From NCBI GenBank assembly GCA_017444065.1, contig JAFSXJ010000070.1:1-37141 (forward strand): 37,141 nt of DNA, read 5' to 3'. The notes under the pieces were generated by a model. The model saw only the letters and a program-made list of their open reading frames with translations. It was not told the origin of the DNA and did no database searches. Position numbers and translations under genes: made by a program. Below are positions 24,854 through 33,044 of this stretch, piece by piece; position 1 is the first letter of the stretch, and each line of letters begins with the position of its first letter. The DNA is from Paludibacteraceae bacterium (GTDB taxonomy: Bacteria > Bacteroidota > Bacteroidia > Bacteroidales > Paludibacteraceae).

Positions 24854-25386
24854 GTCAAGAGATAGAAATAACACCTACATCGGTAATACTGAACGGCACA
24901 CCGATAGCGGTAAGTGAGACAGACAGTAAGATGCTCGTCGAACTCTATCGCCGGTATGTCGGTGACTACCCTAAATTCTTCAAGATGGACACGCTCAGCC
25001 GTCTGGGATTCATTGGCGCTGAGATGATGCTCAAGCAATCCGATACCAGCAGTCAGGTGTCGGCTGTCATACTTGCCAACCACAGCGCCAGCATCAAAAA
25101 CGATAACGACTATCTGGCAACCATCTCTGAAGGAAACTATTATCCGAGTCCTGCACTATTCGTCTATACACTGCCGAACATCGTGACGGGAGAGATTGCC
25201 ATTCGTCATCATATACAAGGCGAGACCTCGTTCTACATTCTGGACAAACCCGAACAACTAAAACCAATCGTAGAGGCAACACTTAATGCCAAGTATTCAT
25301 CCCTTAACTGCGTATTAGCCGGTTGGTGCGAATGTAGTAAAGCCGATACGTATTATGCAAAATTACAAATTATATGGAACAACTGA
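24844..25386 (+). CDS. Stand-alone ketosynthase-like chain-length-factor protein (ketoacyl-synt_2/ApeC-like)
   Basis: A 180-residue protein resembling the N-terminal half of a thiolase-fold ketosynthase, as in the PF13723-type proteins annotated as chain-length factors. Recognisable blocks are KFFKMDTLSRLGFIGAEMML, AVILANHSAS, and PSPALFVYTLPNIVTGEIAIRH followed by GETSFY. The usual nucleophilic Cys of an elongating KS is absent from the matching position, so it should not condense by itself. In E. coli-type pathways ApeC is such a partner of the active KS ApeO. Here the gene sits directly behind the short KS (10-base overlap) and before ACP2 (13-base overlap). Family assignment is from remembered motifs. 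Confidence 0.68.
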   Translation: MRVSQEIEITPTSVILNGTPIAVSETDSKMLVELYRRYVGDYPKFFKMDTLSRLGFIGAEMMLKQSDTSSQVSAVILANHSASIKNDNDYLATISEGNYYPSPALFVYTLPNIVTGEIAIRHHIQGETSFYILDKPEQLKPIVEATLNAKYSSLNCVLAGWCECSKADTYYAKLQIIWNN

Positions 25387-25631
25387 TTGAACAACTTAAA
25401 AGCCAAATCATTGATGCGCTTAACTTTGAGGATATGACGCCTGCCGACATCGACACTGATGCTCCTCTGTTTGGCGAGGGCTTGGGTTTGGACTCGATTG
25501 ATGCGCTTGAACTAATCATGCTCATGGACCGCGAGTACGGCATCAAACTTGCCGACCCGAAGGCAGGCAAAGCTATCTTCCAGTCTGTTCGCACCATGGC
25601 GGAATACATCCAAGCCAACCGTACAAAGTAA
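25374..25631 (+). CDS. Acyl carrier protein 2
   Basis: An 85-residue carrier protein with Ser41 in the GLDSIDALELIM phosphopantetheine site. It has an aspartate-rich helix 2 start (ADIDTDAPLFGEGLGLDS) that distinguishes it from ACP1 at 22413. The gene overlaps the KS-like gene by 13 bases and precedes the KS-fusion by 16 bases. Having two unlike ACPs suggests separate roles, for instance starter loading and chain extension. Confidence 0.92.
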   Translation: MEQLIEQLKSQIIDALNFEDMTPADIDTDAPLFGEGLGLDSIDALELIMLMDREYGIKLADPKAGKAIFQSVRTMAEYIQANRTK

Positions 25632-25647
25632 CCGGAGAATGTAACCC

Positions 25648-27363
25648 ATGCACATAGCTATCACAGGTATAGGAACGGTCAGTGCCATCGGCATGAATTG
25701 TGCAGAGACACTCCAGTCGCTGCTAAGTGAACACCCTGGCATCGGTTCAATGCGTCAGCTCGGCAGTGTACACACCGAACTGCCAGTGGGCGAAGTGCCG
25801 TACAGCAATGCCGAACTGAAACGGATAGCCGGAGTAAGCGAGGAACCGATGCCGCGAACATCGCTGTTAGGTATCATTGCTGCCCGTGAAGCATTGACCA
25901 TGGCTAACAGAACATGCGATGCCTTCATCAGTGGCACGACAGTAGGCGGCATGGATCTGACAGAACAGCATTGGCAGGATTATTCCAAAGGCAAGGCTAC
26001 GGAAAAGATCCGACTGCATGAAGCAGGTGAATCCACGAATGCCATTGCTAAACATTTGGGACACTTTGCATTCATCGCCACGCCTTCTACAGCCTGCTCT
26101 TCGTCATTGAACGCCATCATACTTGGCGCCAACCTGCTTCGCACGGGTAAGGCAAAAGCTGCCTTGGTAGGTGGTGCAGAAAGCCTCAGCAAGTTCCATC
26201 TGAATGGATTCAACACGCTGATGATTCTTGACCACCAGCCGTGCCGTCCGTTCGATGCCGAACGCAACGGACTGAACCTCGGTGAGGGAGCAGGATATCT
26301 CGTTATTGAAAGCGAGGAAGAGGCTATCGCCCGCGGCGCAACGATTCTCGGGTACATTGGCGGCTATGCCAACACTTGCGATGCGTACCATCAGACGGCC
26401 TCATCCGCTGATGGCGAGGGAGCTTTCCGAGCAATGCAAGACGCTATTCAGATGTCAGGATTACAGCCTGCTGATATCGACTATATCAATGCTCACGGCA
26501 CAGCAACACCGAACAACGACCTGAGCGAGTCTGTAGCCTTGCTGCGGCTATTCGGCAGCCGAATGCCTGCCGTAAGCAGCACCAAGGCTTTCACGGGACA
26601 TACCACCTCTGCCAGCGGAGGAATAGAAGCGGTGGTCTGCCTGCTGGCGATGCAACACGGATTCGTTCCAGCCAACCTTAACTGGTCAAAGACTGGCGAA
26701 GGATTGATTGTTCCTATCACACACACCACAAGACAGCCACTGAAACACGTTCTCTGCAACGCTTTCGGGTTCGGAGGGAACGAGTCCTCTCTGGTGCTTT
26801 CCACTGAAGGAATTGACCTACCGAAAGCAGAGTATACCCTAGGATTGTCTGCACTTTGCCAGTCAACAACCCCAGATGACTCCGAGGTTAGCAAGTATAT
26901 CAGTGCCGCAGAAGGACGGCGGATGACATCGCAGACACGTAGGATTGTTGTGGCAGCAAGGCAGGTGATGGAGGAGAGCGGCATAACAATGCCCGATGCA
27001 ATCGTCTGCGCCACACAATGGGGATGCATGTTGCAGTCGATGCGGTTCTTGCAAGACATGCTGGACACTGATGAGCAGCAACTCAAACCCACGCCGTTCA
27101 TCCAATCGACGCATAATACGATTGCCTCCATGATAGCCATCATGACCGGTAATCATGGTTATAACTGCACCTATGCACAAGGCAAGCAATCGTATGAGTG
27201 CGCCATGGCGGACATAACAACCCAGATGAGTCTCGGACTTATCCGTAGCGCACTGGTTCTGGAGTTTGACGAAGAGGTTGAGGTGTGGGACAAGGTATTG
27301 ACGCTTATTGGAGACAAGACACACGCAGTAGCGCGTGCAACACTATTCGTAAAAAAGGATTGA
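25648..27363 (+). CDS. Ketosynthase fused to a Cys-less KS-like (chain-length-factor) domain
   Basis: A 571-residue two-part protein. Residues 1 to about 388 form a complete FabF-like ketosynthase with Cys150 in PSTACSSSLNAI, His283 in YINAHGTATPNND and His318 in AFTGHTTSASGG, ending with FGFGGNESSLVL. Residues about 389-571 make a second, KS-N-terminal-half-like domain. Its order of blocks matches the stand-alone protein at 24844: AEGRRMTSQTRRIVVAAR, DAIVCATQWGCMLQS, PTPFIQSTHNTIASMIAI and GKQSYECA. It appears to join an ApeO-like ketosynthase and an ApeC-like partner in one chain, which would fix a 1:1 ratio. The frame is continuous with no internal stop. Confidence 0.85.
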   Translation: MHIAITGIGTVSAIGMNCAETLQSLLSEHPGIGSMRQLGSVHTELPVGEVPYSNAELKRIAGVSEEPMPRTSLLGIIAAREALTMANRTCDAFISGTTVGGMDLTEQHWQDYSKGKATEKIRLHEAGESTNAIAKHLGHFAFIATPSTACSSSLNAIILGANLLRTGKAKAALVGGAESLSKFHLNGFNTLMILDHQPCRPFDAERNGLNLGEGAGYLVIESEEEAIARGATILGYIGGYANTCDAYHQTASSADGEGAFRAMQDAIQMSGLQPADIDYINAHGTATPNNDLSESVALLRLFGSRMPAVSSTKAFTGHTTSASGGIEAVVCLLAMQHGFVPANLNWSKTGEGLIVPITHTTRQPLKHVLCNAFGFGGNESSLVLSTEGIDLPKAEYTLGLSALCQSTTPDDSEVSKYISAAEGRRMTSQTRRIVVAARQVMEESGITMPDAIVCATQWGCMLQSMRFLQDMLDTDEQQLKPTPFIQSTHNTIASMIAIMTGNHGYNCTYAQGKQSYECAMADITTQMSLGLIRSALVLEFDEEVEVWDKVLTLIGDKTHAVARATLFVKKD

Positions 27364-27364
27364 T

Positions 27365-27715
27365 ATGAAACTGATACTATTAGCCCTCATCCAAAGTGCC
27401 TTGCTCTGCGCGGGACAGATGTTCATGAAACTCGCTCTGAAGGCGATGGGTGCTGCCGCGTGGAGCTGGTCATTCGTGGTTAGCCAACTTACCAACTGGT
27501 GGTGGCTGGCATGCGGCGTATCGTTCACTGCAGCAGGGTTGCTGTGGATGTATATCCTCAAACACTGGGCATTCTCGCAAGCCTATCCGCTCAGCAGCCT
27601 GGCATATGTGTTCGGGATGATTGCCGCCATGTTTGTCTTTCATGAGCATATAGCCTGGACGCAGTGGCTGGGTATATTGCTAATCATGGCAGGGTGCTAC
27701 TTTGTCGCTAATTGA
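27365..27715 (+). CDS. Small EamA/SMR-like four-helix membrane protein
   Basis: A 116-residue inner-membrane protein with four predicted helices, at about 3-22, 36-60, 70-90 and 95-114. The motifs GQMFMKLALKAMG and PLSSLAYVFGMIAAMFVFHEHI, and the terminal WLGILLIMAGCYFVAN, are typical of half-size EamA/SMR transporters such as ArnE/ArnF lipid-carrier flippases. Homodimers or heterodimers are the rule in the family, and no second copy lies in the operon. Within this cluster it could flip a lipid-linked intermediate or aid product export. It starts one base after the KS-fusion stop codon. Confidence 0.75.
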   Translation: MKLILLALIQSALLCAGQMFMKLALKAMGAAAWSWSFVVSQLTNWWWLACGVSFTAAGLLWMYILKHWAFSQAYPLSSLAYVFGMIAAMFVFHEHIAWTQWLGILLIMAGCYFVAN

Positions 27716-27734
27716 AAAGTGAAAGCAAGATACG

Positions 27735-28139
27735 ATGTTTGCTCTTATACTAACCGTCATATTGAGTCTTGAGGCTGATTTCGTTCAGACAAAAACCGTA
27801 GCGATGATGACCGAGCCGCAGGTGTCAACCGGACACATGACCTATCGCGCACCGGACTACATGCAATGGGCTTACCGGACGCCACAAGCAACAGTCTGGG
27901 AGATTGACGGCGACAAGAGCAACGTCAATCCGCAAGTGCAAAAACTGCTACGGATGATTATGGCATCCATAGCGGGGAAGAGTACCGATGATCCGACAAT
28001 CCAGCGCGAGAGCAAACGGATGTTCCGGTCGGTGGAAGTTATTATGGACGAACGCAACGAGGTCGCCCAACGCGTTGAACTGACAGAAAAGAATGGCGAC
28101 ACCACGATAATTGAATTTACGAATGTCATTACGCAATAG
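27735..28139 (+). CDS. LolA-like outer-membrane lipoprotein carrier, short form
   Basis: A 134-residue exported protein related to the periplasmic lipoprotein carrier LolA. A hydrophobic N-terminal signal segment (MFALILTVILSLEA) is followed by the LolA-like core ADFVQTKTVAMMTEPQVSTGHMTYRAPDYMQWAY, where MxW/Y near the strands recalls the family's aromatic lining. Typical LolA is around 180-200 residues, so this is a shortened form. LolA-like proteins occur in aryl-polyene clusters and are thought to shuttle the lipid through the periplasm. It lies 19 bases after the small transporter and overlaps the dehydratase gene by 17 bases. Confidence 0.75.
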   Translation: MFALILTVILSLEADFVQTKTVAMMTEPQVSTGHMTYRAPDYMQWAYRTPQATVWEIDGDKSNVNPQVQKLLRMIMASIAGKSTDDPTIQRESKRMFRSVEVIMDERNEVAQRVELTEKNGDTTIIEFTNVITQ

Positions 28140-28485
28140 TTTGTACTTAGTAGAAAACCAAGAGAGACAGGAAAGCGGCGAGGCAATCTGTACCATCCGT
28201 TTTGATGCCTCACATCCTATCTTTGCCGGACACTTTCCCGGTCATCCGATTGTACCCGGCGCATGCCTGATACAGATTGCTGAGGATTTGCTGTCCGAAC
28301 AATTGGGGCAGAACATACGTTTTTCGAGTATCCGAAATCTGAAGTTCCGCAAGCCTGTCACGCCGGATATGCAGGTGGCTGTAGTAATCAAAGATAATAA
28401 AGTGGAGATAAGGGATTTGTCATTAACCGAAGTTTATGCGCAGTTCGCAGCAACATATATGTGCCCTCATACCGACGTACAATAA
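28123..28485 (+). CDS. 3-hydroxyacyl-ACP dehydratase, FabZ/ApeI-like
   Basis: A 120-residue hot-dog dehydratase. The catalytic His37 stands in HPIFAGHFPGHPIVPGACLIQIAEDLL, the FabZ/ApeI signature. In FabZ the acidic partner lies five residues after PG, whereas here that position is Gln51 and Glu54-Asp55 come shortly after. The ApeI-type enzyme likewise shows a shifted active site as I recall, so activity remains likely. The ATG at 28123 is preferred over a TTG at 28111 used by the longer frame. It overlaps LolA by 17 bases and the following fusion gene by 50 bases, the longest overlap in the operon. Confidence 0.82.
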   Translation: MSLRNSLYLVENQERQESGEAICTIRFDASHPIFAGHFPGHPIVPGACLIQIAEDLLSEQLGQNIRFSSIRNLKFRKPVTPDMQVAVVIKDNKVEIRDLSLTEVYAQFAATYMCPHTDVQ

Positions 28486-30928
28486 CGCCGGAACTATTGT
28501 TGACGTTGTGCGTCGGGTGCATAAGCATCTACGCAACATCATTGTGGTTGTGGATGGCAGTACGGACAACACGCATGCCTTGCTTGACGCGCTTGAATTT
28601 CCCGTTGCTATCGTCAGCCATGCGAAGAACAGAGGCAAGGGTGCTGCACTCGTTTCGGGTTTCCGCAAAGCCATTGAATTAGGGTATGATTTTGCCTTGA
28701 CCATCGACAGTGACGGACAGCATTATCCCGAAGATATTCCTATTCTGCTGCGTGCTCACGACATCCATCCGCAGGCACTGATAGTCGGCAGCCGGCAGTT
28801 TACTGATGCAAATATGCCTGGCAAGAGCAAGTTCGCCAACCGCTTCTCCAACTTCTGGTTTGCATTACAGACAAGCATTCATCTGCCGGACACCCAGACA
28901 GGTATGCGGCTCTATCCGTTGCACCGTTTGCACGGTCTCAACATCCTTACCCGTCGCTACGAAGCGGAACTCGAACTGCTGGTTTTTGCTGCGTGGCATA
29001 ATGTGCCGTTGGTACCTGTTCATGTGCGCGTCTGGTATCCGCCAAAGGAGGAGCGCGTCAGTCACTTTGTGCCTATACGCGACTTCACGCGTATCAGTAT
29101 CCTGAATTGCTTTCTGTGCATCGGTGCCGTGCTTTTCGGGTATATCAATATGTACTGGCGAACCGTGCTGAGTTTCTTCTATTTCGGCACGACGATGCTG
29201 TTTGTTGTCAATCCGATAACATGGATCTTCTTCGCCATTCATGGTGACAATGCGGGTACACGGGCTCGCTACCACAAGTTTGCCCATTGGGTTGCGGGTC
29301 ATTATGTACGTATGATCGGAGGATTACGTCCGATTATTGATACTGACCAGTCGCCGCTTACCGACCGGCAAGCCGTTATTATCGCCAACCACCAGTCGTT
29401 CATTGATATTATCCTCTGCCTGTCGCTCTCACCGAAGATTGTGATGGTTGTAAAAGATTACGTATGGTACAGTCCGTTCCTTGGCGTTGTGGCACGGTAT
29501 CTGGACTGCGTACCTACTTCGTATGACGACGAACGTCGCGAAGCCACCGTCAAACGTATTATTGAGGAAGGCTACTCACTATTCGTCTTTCCCGAAGGTA
29601 CACGCACCACCACTGGTGAGGTAGGGCGATTCCACCGCGGTGCGTTCTATTATGCGGAGCATTATCATCTGCCCATCCAGCCACTACTGATTGAAGGAAT
29701 GACTGACTATATGGGCAAGCGTCAGTTTGTGTTGCGTCCATATGACGTCCGACTGTCGGTGCTTCCGCTTATCCCTGCCGACGATTATTCATGGGGAACG
29801 ACATATAAGAAACGCGCCAAGTCGCTCGAAATGCACTACAATGCCCTTTTGCACTCCAATCGTGTACGCGTCGGTATCCTCGGCGCAGGAGTAGGCGGAT
29901 TGTTCACCGGTGCTATGTTGGCGCAACGAGGCTATGAAGTGACGCTACTGGAGCAACTGCCGGTGTTCGGCGGTGGTTTGTACTCCTACGAACGCAACGG
30001 AGAAACATGGGGAACAGGCATGCATATTCTGTCCGGCATGGAACCTGAAGGCGCTGTAACCAAGGTCTTGGACGAACTGGGAATAAAGGCAGACTGTGTC
30101 ATGACTACCTTAGATAATTCGCCGGAAGAACTGATCGGCAAAGCCGAGTGGCATGAGAGCCTGAACGGCGTCTATCGTTTCGTGGGTGGCAGTCAGAAAC
30201 TGGCCAATGAGCTGGCATTGGCAATCACCCGCCATGGCGGAAGAATCATCACAAGCGAACAGGTCAAGGAGATAACACAGAATGACGGATTAATCGTTGT
30301 GAACGGCACATGGCGTTTCCATAAACTCGTCAGCACGCTGCACCCGAAACAACTGCTCAAACTGACGAACTTGCCGCTATATCGTCCCGTCACGCGCAAG
30401 CGTATTGAGAGCACTCCGGAGACCTTCGGTTCGTTCAAAACGTATATTCGTCTGCAGCCGGAAGCATTACCCTACGACCATGTTACGCACTACCTGCCGG
30501 AGCATCGTCTGCTTATCATGACGCCTTGTTCCGAGCACGGGCAGATATTTGCACGCACCATTGAGACGATTATGCCACTCAACTATGGCGACCTTGCACC
30601 GTGGCACGCTGACCGCAAGGAGAACTACACCGATTATGAGGCATTCAAGCGTAAGAAAGAACAAGAGGTACTTACACTGATTGAAACCGTCTATCCGGAT
30701 ATTCGTAAGCAAATGGTGGATATCTTCAGTTCCACATCCCTCACGTTCCGCGATGATTACCTCAGTCCCGAAGGAGCGATGTTCGGCATGTCAGAGCCTA
30801 TTGGCTCGGTACGCACCCATGTCAACGGATTCTATCTGTCCGGGCAGAACATCTTCCTTCACGGCCTGTGTGGTGTAGTCATGACTGCCAAACAAACTAT
30901 AGATGCACTATGCGAAGACTGCGACTGA
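28436..30928 (+). CDS. Three-domain fusion: GT2 glycosyltransferase, PlsC acyltransferase, FAD-dependent oxidoreductase
   Basis: A single 830-residue open frame. Residues 1 to about 230 form a GT-A glycosyltransferase 2 with ALIPTYNNAGTI, NRGKGAALVSGF and DSDGQH (91-96). Hydrophobic helices (about 221-240 and 245-268) probably anchor it in the inner membrane. Residues about 280-470 form a PlsC-type acyltransferase with NHQSFID (318-324) and FPEGTR (385-390). Residues about 476-830 form a Rossmann flavoprotein with GAGVGGLFTGAMLAQRGYEVTLLE (483 onward) that ends SGQNIFLHGLCGVVMTA, like carotenoid desaturase/isomerase-type oxidoreductases. GT2-acyltransferase pairs are known from aryl-polyene clusters; the added flavoprotein domain is unusual. 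It could glycosylate, acylate and reduce or desaturate the polyene. The long overlap is supported because the GT2 motif starts just after the ATG. Confidence 0.85.
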   Translation: MRSSQQHICALIPTYNNAGTIVDVVRRVHKHLRNIIVVVDGSTDNTHALLDALEFPVAIVSHAKNRGKGAALVSGFRKAIELGYDFALTIDSDGQHYPEDIPILLRAHDIHPQALIVGSRQFTDANMPGKSKFANRFSNFWFALQTSIHLPDTQTGMRLYPLHRLHGLNILTRRYEAELELLVFAAWHNVPLVPVHVRVWYPPKEERVSHFVPIRDFTRISILNCFLCIGAVLFGYINMYWRTVLSFFYFGTTMLFVVNPITWIFFAIHGDNAGTRARYHKFAHWVAGHYVRMIGGLRPIIDTDQSPLTDRQAVIIANHQSFIDIILCLSLSPKIVMVVKDYVWYSPFLGVVARYLDCVPTSYDDERREATVKRIIEEGYSLFVFPEGTRTTTGEVGRFHRGAFYYAEHYHLPIQPLLIEGMTDYMGKRQFVLRPYDVRLSVLPLIPADDYSWGTTYKKRAKSLEMHYNALLHSNRVRVGILGAGVGGLFTGAMLAQRGYEVTLLEQLPVFGGGLYSYERNGETWGTGMHILSGMEPEGAVTKVLDELGIKADCVMTTLDNSPEELIGKAEWHESLNGVYRFVGGSQKLANELALAITRHGGRIITSEQVKEITQNDGLIVVNGTWRFHKLVSTLHPKQLLKLTNLPLYRPVTRKRIESTPETFGSFKTYIRLQPEALPYDHVTHYLPEHRLLIMTPCSEHGQIFARTIETIMPLNYGDLAPWHADRKENYTDYEAFKRKKEQEVLTLIETVYPDIRKQMVDIFSSTSLTFRDDYLSPEGAMFGMSEPIGSVRTHVNGFYLSGQNIFLHGLCGVVMTAKQTIDALCEDCD

Positions 30929-31734
30929 TATTACTTCTATGCTTGCTGACCGGTGGTCTGCAACTATCGGGCAAGACACCCACGCTTACTGCTTATCCGG
31001 CAGATAGCACGACTAACACAGGTATAGCTGTCATCGTTTGTCCGGGTGGCAGTTATTGCTGGCATGATATGTTGCATGAAGGCAGCGAGGTAGCGGAGTG
31101 GTTGCAATCGAACGGTATCAATGCGTTTGTGCTCAAGTACCGCGTGGCAAGTATCAGTGCCTATTGCCTGGGCTACCGCGTCATTGGACTCGGCAACAAG
31201 TACCCGAACATGCTCACCGATGTCGAAGATGCCTTGCGGTATGTTTACCAGCATGCCGACAGTTTCCGCATCGACACCACACGTATCGGTGTGATGGGAT
31301 TCTCTGCCGGCGGACATCTGAGTGTGATGAGTGCCACGCACAACCGCACACAATACAAACCTGCATTCGTCTGCCCTATTTATCCCGTAGTAACCATGAT
31401 TGACGAGCGATATGTGCACCACCGTTCGCGACGCGGAGCATTGGGTGTGTGGGGACATCTCAACCGCACGATGCGAGACTCGTTATCGCTGGAGAAACAT
31501 ATCACACGTGACTGCCCGCCGGTGTTCCTCGTCAACTGCTTGGACGATCCGGTCGTCAAGTACCGTAACTCCGAGTTGCTGGATTCGGCACTCAACGCCA
31601 ACCAAGTGCCGCACCGCTATATCCAGTACCAAACCGGCGGTCACGGGTTCGGTGCATCGGAAGAGAAAGGCACCGCAGAGTGCCGTCAATGGAAAAATGA
31701 ATTCTTACAATGGATATCGAATTTGAATCAGTAG
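30910..31734 (+). CDS. Exported alpha/beta-hydrolase, acetylesterase/lipase-like
   Basis: A 274-residue serine hydrolase of the BD-FAE/acetyl-esterase type. The ATG at 30910 gives a basic n-region and a hydrophobic core (RRLRLILLLCLLTGG), a plausible signal peptide. The oxyanion region is VIVCPGGSYCWHD, and the triad is Ser132 in GFSAGGH, Asp213 in NCLDDPVVK and His245 in TGGHGFG. An export signal points to a periplasmic or outer-membrane role, such as deacylating or remodelling the mature polyene ester, rather than releasing chains from ACP in the cytoplasm. It overlaps the fusion gene by 19 bases and the ligase gene by 25 bases. No hot-dog thioesterase is seen in the operon. Confidence 0.82.
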   Translation: MRRLRLILLLCLLTGGLQLSGKTPTLTAYPADSTTNTGIAVIVCPGGSYCWHDMLHEGSEVAEWLQSNGINAFVLKYRVASISAYCLGYRVIGLGNKYPNMLTDVEDALRYVYQHADSFRIDTTRIGVMGFSAGGHLSVMSATHNRTQYKPAFVCPIYPVVTMIDERYVHHRSRRGALGVWGHLNRTMRDSLSLEKHITRDCPPVFLVNCLDDPVVKYRNSELLDSALNANQVPHRYIQYQTGGHGFGASEEKGTAECRQWKNEFLQWISNLNQ

Positions 31735-32999
31735 AACGCATTCGTGCGTATCAGGAAGAATTACTCTGCAAGCAGATGGCATACCTTGCCGAACACTCGC
31801 CGCACTATCGGCGGATGTTTACCGAGCATGCTATTGATCCGTCATCCATCCGAACGATAGATGCCCTGCAGTGTGTTCCGTTCACGGAGAAAGCGGACTT
31901 ACAGCGGTACAACAACGATTTTCTCTGCGTACCGCGTGAGGATATTATCGACTATATCACCACATCCGGCACATTAGGTGACCCGGTGCTGTTCGGTTGC
32001 ACGGAAGCAGATCTCCAACGCCTTGCCTACAACGAACATAAGTCGTTCGCCTGTGCCGGATTGCACAAGGGTGATATTCTCCAACTGATGACCACCATCG
32101 ACAAACGGTTCATGGCAGGTCTGGCTTACTGGATGGGTATCCGCAGTCTTGGTGCCAGTATCATCCGTGTGGGCAATGGTATTCCTGAACTGCAGTGGGA
32201 CACAATCCTCCGCCTGCATCCTACGGCAATCATGTGCGTGCCGTCGTTCATCCTCAGGCTCATCGAGTACGCCGAGCAGCATAATATCGACTACCGCCAC
32301 TCGTCTATCCGCAAGATTATAGGCATCGGCGAGGGACTGCGCGACCAACAGTTCCGCCTGAATCTGCTCGGGCAACGTATTCATGACAAGTGGCCGGAGG
32401 TAGAATTATATGCCACCTATTCGTCCACCGAGATGTCCGCCACGTTCAGCGAGTGCGAGCATGCCTGTGGCGGGCACGTTCATCCGGAACTGATTATAGT
32501 GGAGATTATCGGCGAAGATGACAAACCCGTACCTGACGGTCAGCCCGGAGAGATTGTTATCACAACGCTCGGCGTGGAAGGCATGCCGCTGCTGCGTTTC
32601 CGTACGGGCGATATTGCAGCAAAAGTCGTAGCGCCGTGCGCCTGCGGGCGGAACAGTTACCGTCTGACGCCACTCATCGGGCGCAAGCACAACATGATCA
32701 AACTCAAAGGTACTACCATCTACCCGCCAGCTATAAACGATGTATTGGACAACACGCCGTTTGTGGGCAACTATGTGGTTGTCGTCCGTCCATCGGATGC
32801 CGGAACGGATGAGGTGATTGTGCGCATCAGTCTGCGGGAGTCTATCCAGCCCGATGAAGCGATAAAGACGCTCAAAGACCATTTCCGCAGCCGTCTGCGT
32901 GTAGCACCGATTGTGGAGATTCTGCCTGCTGATGTAATCCAACAGATTAACTTCCCTGCCAAGAGCCGCAAGCCTGTCAAGTTCATTGACGAACGCTAA
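31710..32999 (+). CDS. Phenylacetate-CoA-ligase-like (PaaK-type) adenylating enzyme
   Basis: A 429-residue ANL-superfamily ligase close to phenylacetate-CoA ligases in length and motifs. The ATP-binding loop TTSGTLGDPVLF is at about 84-95, followed by YATYSSTEMSATF, GEIVITTLGVEGMPLLRFRTGDIA and the terminal GRKHNMIKLKGTTIYPPAI. Two Cys-rich sites (CEHACGG and APCACG) fit the zinc-like site of some PaaK relatives. The likely reaction is ATP-dependent activation of 4-coumarate, made by the first gene of the operon, and its loading on CoA or ACP. The carrier cannot be told from sequence. It overlaps the hydrolase gene by 25 bases. Confidence 0.85.
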   Translation: MDIEFESVERIRAYQEELLCKQMAYLAEHSPHYRRMFTEHAIDPSSIRTIDALQCVPFTEKADLQRYNNDFLCVPREDIIDYITTSGTLGDPVLFGCTEADLQRLAYNEHKSFACAGLHKGDILQLMTTIDKRFMAGLAYWMGIRSLGASIIRVGNGIPELQWDTILRLHPTAIMCVPSFILRLIEYAEQHNIDYRHSSIRKIIGIGEGLRDQQFRLNLLGQRIHDKWPEVELYATYSSTEMSATFSECEHACGGHVHPELIIVEIIGEDDKPVPDGQPGEIVITTLGVEGMPLLRFRTGDIAAKVVAPCACGRNSYRLTPLIGRKHNMIKLKGTTIYPPAINDVLDNTPFVGNYVVVVRPSDAGTDEVIVRISLRESIQPDEAIKTLKDHFRSRLRVAPIVEILPADVIQQINFPAKSRKPVKFIDER

Positions 33000-33044
33000 T
33001 CATTCATCAAACAGCCTTCGAACAGTCTTCAATCACCGTTCAAT

